A DNA stretch of 46,645 nt from a virus: positions 1 to 46,645 of the IMG/VR virus record IMGVR_UViG_3300020185_000080; one strand, given 5' to 3'. This document shows, one piece after another, positions 34,961 to 41,224 of the stretch; position 1 is the stretch's first letter, and each line of letters begins with the position of its first letter. Both the position numbers and the translations under genes were made by a program. The notes beneath the pieces were generated by a model. It was not told the DNA's origin. It did not search any database and was given only the letters and a program-made list of their open reading frames with translations.

Positions 34961-35519
34961 CTGTTATGTCATGGGCTTGTGCCATAAGGCTGTCGCTGGC
35001 TGCACCCATTAACTTCAATAATGATGCGTCATCTAGTTCCGCTAACTGATCTACTTTTTGTATATTCGTCACGTTTACATCAATGACTTGTTTATCTTGT
35101 GACAAACCATGCAACTTCATCTGCATTTCTACACCGCGAAACCATTCCATTGCGTTAGCGGACATTCTTTTACCCATCTCAATGTCCATGTGGGCATCGA
35201 CCATATCGTATTTCACCATTTCACTGGCTATGTCCATTCGGTCTTGGTGCAACATCTCCAAGTGATGCTTCACCGCAGGGTCATTGAGTAGGTTCGTTGC
35301 TTTGCAAACACCCATCCCTGCTCGCTTGGCGGCTGCCAATTTAGTCAGGCCCATCGAAATTCCAGCAACAAGATTAGTCTCCTGTGCATTTAAATTACGT
35401 AGGTCGTGTATGTGTCCGTTGGCTTGTGACGCGATTTCTAAGCCGCGCATTTCAAGTTCTGCTTCGGGGGAAGTCAGATCTAAAGGTATATCGTAAATCG
35501 ACTTAGGGGTATCAGTCAT
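34932..35519 (-). CDS. terS: Small terminase subunit
   Basis: The 195-aa protein lies directly upstream of terL and overlaps it. Residues about 43-85 form a helix-turn-helix-like region (LNAQETNLVAGISMGLTKLA then KRAGMGVCKATNLLNDPAVK), the usual DNA-recognition fold of small terminases. A helical oligomerisation segment follows, and the C-terminus is acidic (DITDAEYADDQA). It should bind the packaging site and load TerL. It is the first gene of the leftward arm, with an intrinsic terminator 20 bases before its ATG. Assignment rests on position and fold, as TerS sequences vary. Confidence 0.8.
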   Translation of the reverse strand: MTDTPKSIYDIPLDLTSPEAELEMRGLEIASQANGHIHDLRNLNAQETNLVAGISMGLTKLAAAKRAGMGVCKATNLLNDPAVKHHLEMLHQDRMDIASEMVKYDMVDAHMDIEMGKRMSANAMEWFRGVEMQMKLHGLSQDKQVIDVNVTNIQKVDQLAELDDASLLKLMGAASDSLMAQAHDITDAEYADDQA

Positions 35520-35538
35520 AAACTCTTATCGTTGGATG

Positions 35539-35564
35539 AAAAAAAGGGGGCGTTGCCACCCCCT
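35539..35564 (-). terminator. Intrinsic terminator inside the terS leader
   Basis: On the minus strand AGGGGG-TGGCAACG-CCCCCT forms a 6-bp G-C hairpin followed by seven T residues. It lies downstream of promoter site 6 (start near 35598) and 20 bases before the terS ATG. It is a strong-looking terminator inside a leader, so late transcription should need antitermination or readthrough. Confidence 0.8.
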
Positions 35565-35600
35565 AACTAGCTATTAACTAGAGGAAGTCCCACATGAAGA

Positions 35601-35633
35601 TTGGATAATAGTAGCTCAACTAATATTACGCAA
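35601..35633. promoter_or_regulatory. Divergent control site with embedded palindrome, site 6
   Basis: Leftward: -35 TTGCGT (35633-35628) and -10 TATTAT (35610-35605), 17 bases apart, toward terS. Rightward: -35 TTGGAT (35601-35606) and -10 TATTAC (35624-35629), also 17 bases apart, toward the early genes. The palindrome AGTAGCTCAACTA lies in both spacers. Whether one or both promoters work is not known. Confidence 0.6.
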
Positions 35634-35697
35634 CAAAGTCCTCAAAAATATTGAAAAAATATTCAAATTTCTAGAAACATTTGCGTGTCGTCTATGT

Positions 35698-35778
35698 AGG
35701 TTCCTTTCTCACAGAGGGGGAGTCACCCCGATTTCGTATATGCGGATCGGGTATTTGGGTTTCCAGTAAAAGGAACCT
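35698..35778 (+). other. Structured leader RNA of the early rightward transcript
   Basis: A perfect 10-bp closing stem, AGGTTCCTTT (35698-35707) with AAAGGAACCT (35768-35778), encloses two hairpins that share bases. One is GGGG (717-720) with CCCC (726-729); the other is CCCGAT (727-732) with ATCGGG (746-751). They cannot form together. The element ends about 25 bases before the first early gene. The remaining sequence from 35520 to 35802 holds sites described separately and no gene. Confidence 0.45.
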
Positions 35779-35802
35779 TGTTTTCGTTTAAAGGAGCAGT
35801 TT

Positions 35803-35973
35803 ATGAGTTTATTAAGAGTAGTAGACGATGTGGTCGTTGAGTACAACGAGCCATTAGCACTTTACATCAAAGCCAGTAAGGACGCTGAGCAGGACATGAT
35901 GGACATGGATATAGAGATACAGCATAGGCATCGGGCCTTTGCTTCACTACTAGAGGAGCAGGATCATGAGTAA
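35803..35973 (+). CDS. Small acidic early protein (56 aa)
   Basis: This 56-codon frame starts at ATG 35803 with GGAG 8 bases upstream. It reads MSLLRVVDDVVVEYNEPLAL then a Met/Asp-rich helix (MMDMDIEIQHRHRAFASLLE) and ends EEQDHE. It is the first gene of the rightward arm and overlaps the next gene by 8 bases. No family was recognised. First-expressed small acidic proteins in phages often counter host functions, but nothing in the sequence shows this. Confidence 0.65.
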   Translation: MSLLRVVDDVVVEYNEPLALYIKASKDAEQDMMDMDIEIQHRHRAFASLLEEQDHE

Positions 35974-36217
35974 TGGCAAGGTATGGGTAGTTCGGTGTGT
36001 GAACCCAATGCAGTGCGCACACGGGGACGACGTAGTTGTTGCGGTATTCAACACTCAGATGGGGGCACGGTTGGACTCCGAAAGAAGAGGTTACCCAACA
36101 AGGGTGATAGGCCCAATGGTAGTGCAGCAGCCCAAGGCCGCTGAGATCCAAGCGAAGATCGAGCAGCTACAACGCGCATTAGTTAAGCAACTAGAGAAGG
36201 AGCAGGATCATGTATGA
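35966..36217 (+). CDS. Small early protein (83 aa)
   Basis: The protein starts MSNGKVWVVRCVNPMQCAHG, with a compact strand-rich N-terminal half containing two cysteines. It ends in an amphipathic helix (AAEIQAKIEQLQRALVKQLE) closing with KEQDHV. The last codons are also the Shine-Dalgarno of the next gene. The gene is bounded by two copies of AGGAGCAGGATCATG (35954-35968 and 36198-36212), so it can be seen as a duplicated or inserted cassette. Unknown function. Confidence 0.68.
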   Translation: MSNGKVWVVRCVNPMQCAHGDDVVVAVFNTQMGARLDSERRGYPTRVIGPMVVQQPKAAEIQAKIEQLQRALVKQLEKEQDHV

Positions 36218-36356
36218 GTTAGCAAGCATGGAGTGGCTAATGATAGCCATGATCTATGCAGCCGGTATCTATGGCTGTGTAGCAAGTAGTAGTAAAGAAA
36301 CAGGGGCTGTAAGAGCAGCCCCTGCAGTACGTAACATTAAACCGAAGGAGCAGTAA
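36210..36356 (+). CDS. Small membrane-active early protein (48 aa)
   Basis: This 48-codon frame reads MYELASMEWLMIAMIYAAGI then YGCVASSSK, giving one likely membrane segment at residues 8-25, and a basic tail (RAAPAVRNIKPKEQ). It overlaps the preceding gene by 8 bases and uses GGAGCAGG as Shine-Dalgarno. The next gene begins one base after its stop. Its size and topology are like early inner-membrane proteins of phages; its partner is unknown. Confidence 0.6.
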   Translation: MYELASMEWLMIAMIYAAGIYGCVASSSKETGAVRAAPAVRNIKPKEQ

Positions 36357-36357
36357 A

Positions 36358-37911
36358 ATGAATACATTTACAACAGTACCACAAGTAATCACAGCTTTAC
36401 AGACAGTTGCCGCTAAAGGCACTGAATGGGAAGCTATCTTCAATAACCCCCAAGAGGCTATCAAAGCTCTCAAGGCACAGCCTGCTAAAAAGGCTATGTC
36501 GAAAGACATGCGGGTGTACGACACATCGCCAGTTAGGGATGCAGTTTGGCAGATGCAGCGTGTAATGAGTAAGTCATCGGCACACGCTAGAGGATTGGTG
36601 GGCATGGGTAAGTTGGATGCGCCCATTGCTGCTCAGGCATTGGACGCTATTCATCAGTCGTTTGAAAATATGCGAGCTGACCTTGCCGCACATACTAGAA
36701 CGGCGGACGGCGTACTCAGTCATGAGGATGTCACAATCACTGTCGTTGCTGGCGACTTTGACGAGATGCGTGCGCAGTCCCCCACTGCTGACCTTTACGG
36801 GATAGAAGATGGTGAGACACAGGTGATGGAAGACTCTTACGAGTCATCCGCCCATTGGGATGCAGAAATGCAGGACAATGGGGACAATAGTACTAAGGCT
36901 GCAAAGCCCAGTGAGTCGGAAACCACAACGATGGCAGCGATGCACACTGCTTGGGACGCTTTGCTCTTAGAGCATGGTCGCACCCGTTGGAGTGATTCAC
37001 TGTATGCGGAAGCAGCGTTTGAAGATACATCGTGGCCTGACCACGATCTGTGGGAAGGTTTCACAGAGCGCATGGCATCTGCCGCACTCAACAGTGTGGA
37101 CTACGCCAAAGGTGCTGCTGCGAAAGCAGACGCTAAAGAAAAAGGGCGCAAGCGTTGCTACGTGCTTACTACTCCCTTCGAGGACAGTAAGCTCAAGCCC
37201 TATACTCGCTGGGCAATTAATGCTGGGATGCGCCGCATCTGGCGTGATCGTCAAGTCCTTGCTGGTCGATTGGAGGCTTACATAACCCAGTTGTCGGATA
37301 TGGAAGCAGCCGCGTTTGACGAGGAACGTACCAATGCCCCTTCAAATTGGTACAGCTTAGTACTGGCGAGACCCGAGCCACGGGAAACGTCTCTGATGTA
37401 TTTCGATGTATCGGAAAACGAGTTATGGGATAACGTACGCGGAAGCGTACTCTCAAAAGAGGCTGCGTGGTGTGAAGGAATTGGGTTCGAGGGTGAGAAC
37501 TACAAATCTATTACCAACGGCACTTCTCAGGTGCACATGGCAGAGTGGGAAGGTAACACTCCTAAAATAGAGCACGAAAGTAGGTGGATTAACTACTTAA
37601 TTGAGAAGTTGGAGGGGCTTATCCAAGGATTGGATAGCCTCTACGCTGAACTCGGTGTGGTTGAGCAAGCAGGTTCATACCTTTGGAAGTGGCGTTCCGA
37701 AGCGCCCAAGGTTGACTCGTTCAACTCCCCGCCTACTCCACCTGTGTACTGGAACCTCAAAGGGTTCTACCTCACAGAAGAGGATGCGCTAGTCGCATTA
37801 GAGGCTGAGTTTGAGGATCTCAGTGAGAAGCTGGCCGCTGACGAAGGTGACGCTTTCGAGCGCGCTTTTCTGGCTAATATGGTTATGCACGGCGTTGGTG
37901 GCGGTGCATGA
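36358..37911 (+). CDS. Unrecognised 517-aa early protein
   Basis: The product begins MNTFTTVPQVITALQTVAAK. It has an N-terminal helical region (1-120), an acidic, Ser-rich segment (about 130-190, containing DNGDNSTKAAKPSESETTTM), a basic patch (AKADAKEKGRKRCYVLTTPF near 255-275), and a Trp-rich C-terminal half (for example RWAINAGMRRIWRDRQVLA, SYLWKWRSEAP). There is no Walker motif, zinc site or nuclease signature. It has AAGGAG 8 bases before the ATG and overlaps the next gene by 4 bases. Size and early position suggest an important host-takeover or DNA-metabolism role, but this is conjecture. Confidence 0.7.
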   Translation: MNTFTTVPQVITALQTVAAKGTEWEAIFNNPQEAIKALKAQPAKKAMSKDMRVYDTSPVRDAVWQMQRVMSKSSAHARGLVGMGKLDAPIAAQALDAIHQSFENMRADLAAHTRTADGVLSHEDVTITVVAGDFDEMRAQSPTADLYGIEDGETQVMEDSYESSAHWDAEMQDNGDNSTKAAKPSESETTTMAAMHTAWDALLLEHGRTRWSDSLYAEAAFEDTSWPDHDLWEGFTERMASAALNSVDYAKGAAAKADAKEKGRKRCYVLTTPFEDSKLKPYTRWAINAGMRRIWRDRQVLAGRLEAYITQLSDMEAAAFDEERTNAPSNWYSLVLARPEPRETSLMYFDVSENELWDNVRGSVLSKEAAWCEGIGFEGENYKSITNGTSQVHMAEWEGNTPKIEHESRWINYLIEKLEGLIQGLDSLYAELGVVEQAGSYLWKWRSEAPKVDSFNSPPTPPVYWNLKGFYLTEEDALVALEAEFEDLSEKLAADEGDAFERAFLANMVMHGVGGGA

Positions 37912-38261
37912 ACGTATTTACAGCTATGAACCAGGCTACTGTTGCTCCTGCAGCAGTGGCCTGGGATAAGGTCAAGCTCGTTGTGCGTATCGTTGATGGG
38001 GAAATGCGTGATGCGCGTAACCCCGACATCGTATACTGCGAACCACCTGTACAGGGTAAGCCCTGTCCAAAGTGCTTGCAGTCGCAGCGTCTGGTCTTTT
38101 ATGAAACAGGGGAAGTGAAGATTTGCTTCTGGTGCACTGATGGTCGTGGCGTCATATCGAGTAACGATATGAGCAACTACCGTAAGCGGATAAGGCTAGG
38201 TTTAGTGATGTGTTATAGGAGAACACACATCCCTCGATTGGCTCCCTTGATTCTCGATTAA
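37908..38261 (+). CDS. Zinc-ribbon protein resembling a primase zinc finger (117 aa)
   Basis: The central block GKPCPKCLQSQRLVFYETGE then KICFWCTDGRG has C53-x2-C56 and C73-x2-C76. The spacing and the flanking pattern (PCPxC, then a strand pair, then CxxC-x-GRG) are like the zinc-binding domain of DnaG/T7-type primases. Primase catalytic (TOPRIM) motifs are absent, so this is a stand-alone zinc ribbon or a remnant. It is the last gene of the early block and overlaps the 517-aa gene as ATGA. It could bind single-stranded DNA near the neighbouring candidate origin. Confidence 0.65.
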   Translation: MNVFTAMNQATVAPAAVAWDKVKLVVRIVDGEMRDARNPDIVYCEPPVQGKPCPKCLQSQRLVFYETGEVKICFWCTDGRGVISSNDMSNYRKRIRLGLVMCYRRTHIPRLAPLILD

Positions 38262-38264
38262 CCG

Positions 38265-38310
38265 ATGTACCCGAAAGGGTACATTACCAATGTACTCTAT
38301 GGGGTACATT
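38265..38310 (+). repeat. Two tandem TGTAC hairpins
   Basis: ATGTACCC-GAAA-GGGTACAT (38265-38284) is a perfect 8-bp stem with a GNRA tetraloop. AATGTACTC-TATG-GGGTACATT (38289-38310) is a 9-bp stem with one wobble. They start 4 bases after the stop of the zinc-ribbon gene and have no T run, so they look like mRNA 3'-end protecting structures or processing sites rather than terminators. Confidence 0.6.
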
Positions 38311-38333
38311 GCTAATGTGCTTTATCATGTCAT

Positions 38334-38376
<43 letters not shown>

Positions 38377-38410
38377 TGGGGTGTGTGTGTGTTGTGTAGT
38401 GTTATGTGTT

Positions 38411-38480
38411 TGTTGTCGATTGTCAGTTGTTATGCATTGATTGTCAGTTGTCGATTGTCGATTGTCGATTGTCGATTGTT
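38411..38480 (+). repeat. Degenerate heptamer array (CGATTGT)
   Basis: CGATTGT-type units repeat head to tail, four of them in direct series at about 38452-38479, with related CAGTTGT units before. It is noncoding and lies between the hexamer array and the candidate origin. Confidence 0.7.
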
Positions 38481-38769
38481 ACGTGTCTCAGAACAGTCGA
38501 CAGTCGAGGGTATCTGCAACCCCGATTGGGTAGTGGGCAGGGTGGGCTTAGTCTCTACCATTGTTGTTGAATAAAGAGTATGCGGTTTATTAGTGTATTA
38601 GTTATAGATGATAACAATGGTAAAAGGGTGGGACACTAGGGCCAGTGATTCGGTACGTATATAAGTAATTGTGTATATACCCAATATCTGGCGTAACTGC
38701 CTATTATTGGTGGGCCTGACAGCCCTGTGCGTGATCACATAAAACTAGAGTGGTCATCTGCAACCCCTC

Positions 38770-38821
38770 GACACTCGCACCCCGTAATAGAATATCTTAG
38801 GGTGTGAGTGTCACCCTTTTT
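38770..38821 (+). terminator. Intrinsic terminator closing the early block
   Basis: GACACTCGCACCC (38770-38782) pairs with GGGTGTGAGTGTC (38800-38812): 13 bp with one G-T pair and a 17-base loop. ACCC and TTTTT follow. It should end transcripts that begin near 35.6 kb. Confidence 0.7.
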
Positions 38822-38849
38822 ATTTTGCCTATGCCTCTTGGAGAAAATC

Positions 38850-39026
38850 ATGTCAAGAATGTGCGAAGAAGAATTACAATTGATGGCCGATAAGTGCCAT
38901 TCGTTGCAGGCCCAGTGCGACTCCTTAAAAGAAGACGTTGCGTGGTACAAAGACCAGCTCGCTAAGTATGTTGTAGCCAACAGTGATCTGCAAGATGCCC
39001 TAGCCGACATACACGACAGGCCTTAG
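38850..39026 (+). CDS. Small coiled-coil protein (58 aa)
   Basis: The start at 38850 is preferred over the in-frame ATG at 38808. TTGGAG lies just upstream, and the earlier start would place hydrophobic codons inside the terminator region. The product is one charged helix with heptad-like spacing (EELQLMADKCHSLQAQCDSL, then DVAWYKDQLAKY). The stop codon at 39024 is the first base of the direct repeats at 39024-39061. No family was recognised. Confidence 0.6.
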   Translation: MSRMCEEELQLMADKCHSLQAQCDSLKEDVAWYKDQLAKYVVANSDLQDALADIHDRP

Positions 39027-39236
39027 TTGGGCAGAGTTGGCCCTAGTTGGGCAGAGTTGGCTTTGGCCGCAGTTAGCCAATTAATTCTATAGGAAACAAG
39101 TGCTTACACAGATAGTTTTCGTGTGGGCTCAGTGGGCAGAGTGTTTTCACCTTGTTGCTAAATAAAAACACTTTACATAAAACACTATTTGTTTTCCCAG
39201 ACCAACAATGCTCACAACTAAGCCCACTCTGCCCAC
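39024..39236 (+). other. Candidate iteron-type replication origin
   Basis: TAGTTGGGCAGAGTTGGC occurs twice with a 20-bp period (39024-39041, 39044-39061). GTGGGCAGAGTG occurs at 39132-39143 and inverted (CACTCTGCCCAC) at 39225-39236. A one-mismatch copy, GTGGGCAGGGTG, lies at 38533-38544. Between the inverted copies is an A/T-rich stretch (39144-39224). No gene lies in 39027-39341. The only other structure in that gap is the hairpin TCGGTACA (39283-39290) with TGTACCGA (39305-39312) in the leader of the next gene. Confidence 0.45.
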
Positions 39237-39341
39237 CCCTCGGATAAGTCCGCAGGACGGGGGCTCCAGCTGGGCTCACTTTTCGGTACATGTATAGTTT
39301 TCTGTGTACCGACACTATTATCGCTATAAAAGGAGCAGTTT

Positions 39342-39638
39342 ATGACTGAAAACGAGCAGAAGTTACTCGATTTTTTCCGCAACATCAAGATTAAGGCCGA
39401 TGCTCGATTGCGTGAGCAACGAACCATAATTAATGAGCTGCGATGCGAATGCGATGCGTTGGCTAAAGAAAGTGCCGTGCATCGAACGGGCGAAGAACAC
39501 TCGGACGAGCTGCTGGACATAGAAATAGAGCGCACTCGCGGCTTAACTGTTCTGAACACGCATCTAATGGAGGATAACGCCCGCCTCCGAAGAGAAAACC
39601 TCGGAATTTGGACGGCAGGCATTACTGCTAGTCTATAG
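39342..39638 (+). CDS. Coiled-coil protein (98 aa)
   Basis: The product (MTENEQKLLDFFRNIKIKAD...) is mainly charged helix: REQRTIINELRCECDALAKE, then a short polar break, then IEIERTRGLTVLNTHLMEDN. It follows a strong AAAGGAG leader that is a 17-base exact copy of the leader of the first early gene (AAAGGAGCAGTTTATGA at 35790 and 39329). It is the only gene between the candidate origin and the next noncoding stretch. Unknown function. Confidence 0.65.
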   Translation: MTENEQKLLDFFRNIKIKADARLREQRTIINELRCECDALAKESAVHRTGEEHSDELLDIEIERTRGLTVLNTHLMEDNARLRRENLGIWTAGITASL

Positions 39639-39645
39639 CAATTTT

Positions 39646-39725
39646 TGACACCTTGTAACCATGTACATGGCTTACTTTGTAATTCCCCGAAAGTAGTACG
39701 GGTATAGGCAAGGTGTCACCCTTTT
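39646..39725 (+). other. Three-way-junction-like RNA/terminator element
   Basis: TGACACCTTG (39646-39655) pairs perfectly with CAAGGTGTCA (39709-39718). Inside lie the palindrome CCATGTACATGG (39659-39670) and CCCG (39686-39689) with CGGG (39699-39702). CCC and TTTT follow. The end GTGTCACCCTTTT is identical to that of the terminator at 38770-38821, so it may be a terminator with an extra fold. Confidence 0.5.
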
Positions 39726-39841
39726 CTGGCTAATTCATGGAGTAGACTCAGCTTGGTCTGTGGTGAGTTAGTTTGCCGAATTCCTCCCTCGGGTAAGCTG
39801 GGAAGAACAACTTGGGGTAGCGCCCAGCATTCCCCTGTAGT

Positions 39842-39888
39842 ACTCCCTACCAATGGGGAGCAGTACCCCACTCCCTACCAATGGGGAG
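39842..39888 (+). repeat. Two 19-bp direct repeats with internal hairpins
   Basis: ACTCCCTACCAATGGGGAG occurs at 39842-39860 and 39870-39888. Each copy can form CTCCC/GGGAG. The 28-bp period is near 2.7 helical turns. They could be protein-binding sites or part of an mRNA leader. Confidence 0.7.
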
Positions 39889-39953
39889 TGGCCTAATCAC
39901 CCACGGCGTTGCATTCGGCAGCGTCTTAATTAAATCAGTATAGGAAGTATATT

Positions 39954-40397
39954 ATGTCTAAGTCTCTTAAAGCATTACTAGGTGGATTCACACCAACTGA
40001 ACTACCACAGGATATGAACTCACTCATACCAGAGGGTGAATACAGTGCCATTATCGATAAGGTCGAAGTCAAAACCTCTAAAGCAGGCAATGCCTACTTG
40101 TCTGTATGGCACAAACTACAAGGCAACGCCTACTATAATAATAGTATGGTGTTTGATAACCTCAACGTGGGCCACTCTGATCCGAAGGTGCAGGCTTCTG
40201 CATTGGGGACTCTGGGCGCACTGTTGAAATCAGCAGGTATGACTCCCCAGGCAGGAGACACTCTTGACGATATGGTGTCATCTTTGCCAGGTTGTTCTAC
40301 GACCATGTACGTCACTCGCCGAGATGGCGCTAACGGATACGGGCCTAGCAATAATGTTAGCCGCTATGTATCTCCCGCCATCCCTGACGCTGCGTAG
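39954..40397 (+). CDS. DUF669-like single-strand DNA-binding candidate (147 aa)
   Basis: The pattern IPEGEYSAIIDKVEVKTSKA then GNAYLSVWHKL and VFDNLNVGHSDPKVQASALG matches the phage DUF669 family, which often lies near recombination or replication genes and is thought to act like a single-strand binding protein. The family's OB-like beta start and following helix are visible, and the C-terminus (NNVSRYVSPAIPDAA) is less acidic than classical SSB tails. It lies ahead of the polymerase block but is separated from it by the large palindrome (site 7), so it may form its own transcript. Confidence 0.68.
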   Translation: MSKSLKALLGGFTPTELPQDMNSLIPEGEYSAIIDKVEVKTSKAGNAYLSVWHKLQGNAYYNNSMVFDNLNVGHSDPKVQASALGTLGALLKSAGMTPQAGDTLDDMVSSLPGCSTTMYVTRRDGANGYGPSNNVSRYVSPAIPDAA

Positions 40398-40420
40398 TCA
40401 CACAATGACTCAAAGCTCAT

Positions 40421-40463
40421 TAACAGTTCAGCTACTTGCACTTAGTAGTTGAACTGTTATATT
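40421..40463 (+). promoter_or_regulatory. Promoter with double palindrome, site 7 (csrA-polymerase operon)
   Basis: AACAGTTCAGCTACT (40422-40436) and AGTAGTTGAACTGTT (40444-40458) form a 15-bp inverted repeat, one mismatch, with a 7-base loop. Two copies of the repeated element face each other. -35 TTGCAC (40436-40441) and -10 TATATT (40458-40463), 16 bases apart, point rightward to the gene at 40505. Each half also matches the single-copy sites elsewhere. Confidence 0.65.
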
Positions 40464-40504
40464 CTAATTACTCACTCACACATACTCAACTATAGAAGGA
40501 TACT

Positions 40505-40804
40505 ATGATGTCTGAACACGTTAAAACCCTCGCCATGTACCGCTCAGTCAGATATGACTACACCTCCATTCAAGAGGTAACCTCCAACTACGAAGACGAC
40601 AGTAATTACGTAAGAATCTCGGACTGTACCGAGGTCAACTTCATTGAACGTGACCAAGCTAATGTCCAAGAGGACATGATCCAAGGAACGCTAAGCGAAA
40701 TAGATGCTGTCGAAGAAGACTATGCTCGAACTAGGATGAAGCTCGAAGAAAAGCTCAACGAACTAAGAGCATTACCCGCCCCTGAAAGGATGGTTGCTGC
40801 ATGA
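40505..40804 (+). CDS. Small acidic protein (99 aa)
   Basis: The first gene after site 7. Two adjacent ATG codons (40505, 40508) follow AAGGA. The product (MMSEHVKTLAMYRSVRYDYT...) has a strand-rich N-terminal half and an acidic C-terminal helix (EEDYARTRMKLEEKLNELRA). It overlaps the next gene as ATGA. No family was recognised. Co-transcription with csrA and the polymerase is likely from the tight spacing. Confidence 0.62.
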   Translation: MMSEHVKTLAMYRSVRYDYTSIQEVTSNYEDDSNYVRISDCTEVNFIERDQANVQEDMIQGTLSEIDAVEEDYARTRMKLEEKLNELRALPAPERMVAA

Positions 40805-41004
40805 GCAAATTAAAACAGCAAATCGCGCACCAAAAGCAAATCGACTTACTCAAAGGTGAGATTGCTAATTATGAGCAAGCCTCAAAAGACAGCCAATTTG
40901 CAACCTATAACGCAAACAAAGCGGTTCTTTTGAAGGCTAAACTGGAAACAGTTATAGCAGCTGAACTAATAAGGAGAGACTCAAATGCTGATACTCCAGC
41001 GTAG
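40801..41004 (+). CDS. Small coiled-coil protein (67 aa)
   Basis: The 67-aa protein is almost all helix (MSKLKQQIAHQKQIDLLKGE, then KAVLLKAKLETVIAAELIRR). Its last 20 bases overlap the start of csrA, whose Shine-Dalgarno (AAGGAG) lies inside this gene. Translation of the two genes is therefore probably linked. Unknown function. Confidence 0.62.
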   Translation: MSKLKQQIAHQKQIDLLKGEIANYEQASKDSQFATYNANKAVLLKAKLETVIAAELIRRDSNADTPA

Positions 41005-41224
41005 GATCGGGGAGTCCATATTCATCGGCAAAGACCATGAAATAGAGGTCTGCGTCATCTCCTCATCGAAAGGTGAAGTAAAGCTAGGTTTCTATGCCCC
41101 TACTTCCATTCCAATCTACCGCAGCGAATTATTACGTGAGGATAATCAAGATGACTTTTACAAAACAGCCCCCAGAAATGTACTGGAGTCTTCTAACGGA
41201 CTGCCCTTTTCCCGCGTTCTTTAG
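40985..41224 (+). CDS. csrA: CsrA/RsmA-family RNA-binding regulator
   Basis: The first 53 residues have the CsrA pattern: MLILQRRIGESIFIGKD, an extended strand (EIEVCVIS), GEVKLGFYAP and IPIYRSELLRED. L4, R6-R7 and R46 (equivalent to R44 in E. coli) are the family's RNA-binding residues. At 79 aa it is longer than the usual 60-65 because of a C-terminal tail that overlaps the next gene by 74 bases. CsrA dimers bind GGA motifs near ribosome-binding sites and change translation or mRNA stability. A phage copy could retune host carbon metabolism or its own mRNAs. The gene sits in the replication operon with AAGGAG 8 bases upstream. Confidence 0.85.
   Translation: MLILQRRIGESIFIGKDHEIEVCVISSSKGEVKLGFYAPTSIPIYRSELLREDNQDDFYKTAPRNVLESSNGLPFSRVL

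Larger units (their letters stand above)
39639..39953 (+). other. Noncoding 315-bp stretch with structured elements
   Basis: No gene is seen. It contains a closed, possibly three-way RNA structure (39646-39725) and two 19-bp direct repeats (39842-39888), and ends with the leader of the DUF669-like gene (AGGAAG before ATG 39954). A promoter for that gene may be present (TTGCAT near 39913), but no good -10 at the right distance was found. Confidence 0.65.

Noticed and set aside
35520-35802. Immunity region with repressor and integrase genes at the arm boundary
   Set aside because: No gene lies in this divergent interval, and no integrase or repressor was found anywhere in the window, so a temperate lifestyle is not supported.
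39024-39061. CRISPR-like array
   Set aside because: There are only two direct repeats with a 2-base gap and no spacers, and no cas genes are present.
39218-39622. 134-codon minus-strand frame
   Set aside because: It lies antisense to the better supported 98-aa gene, which has a strong Shine-Dalgarno. It also runs into the candidate origin.
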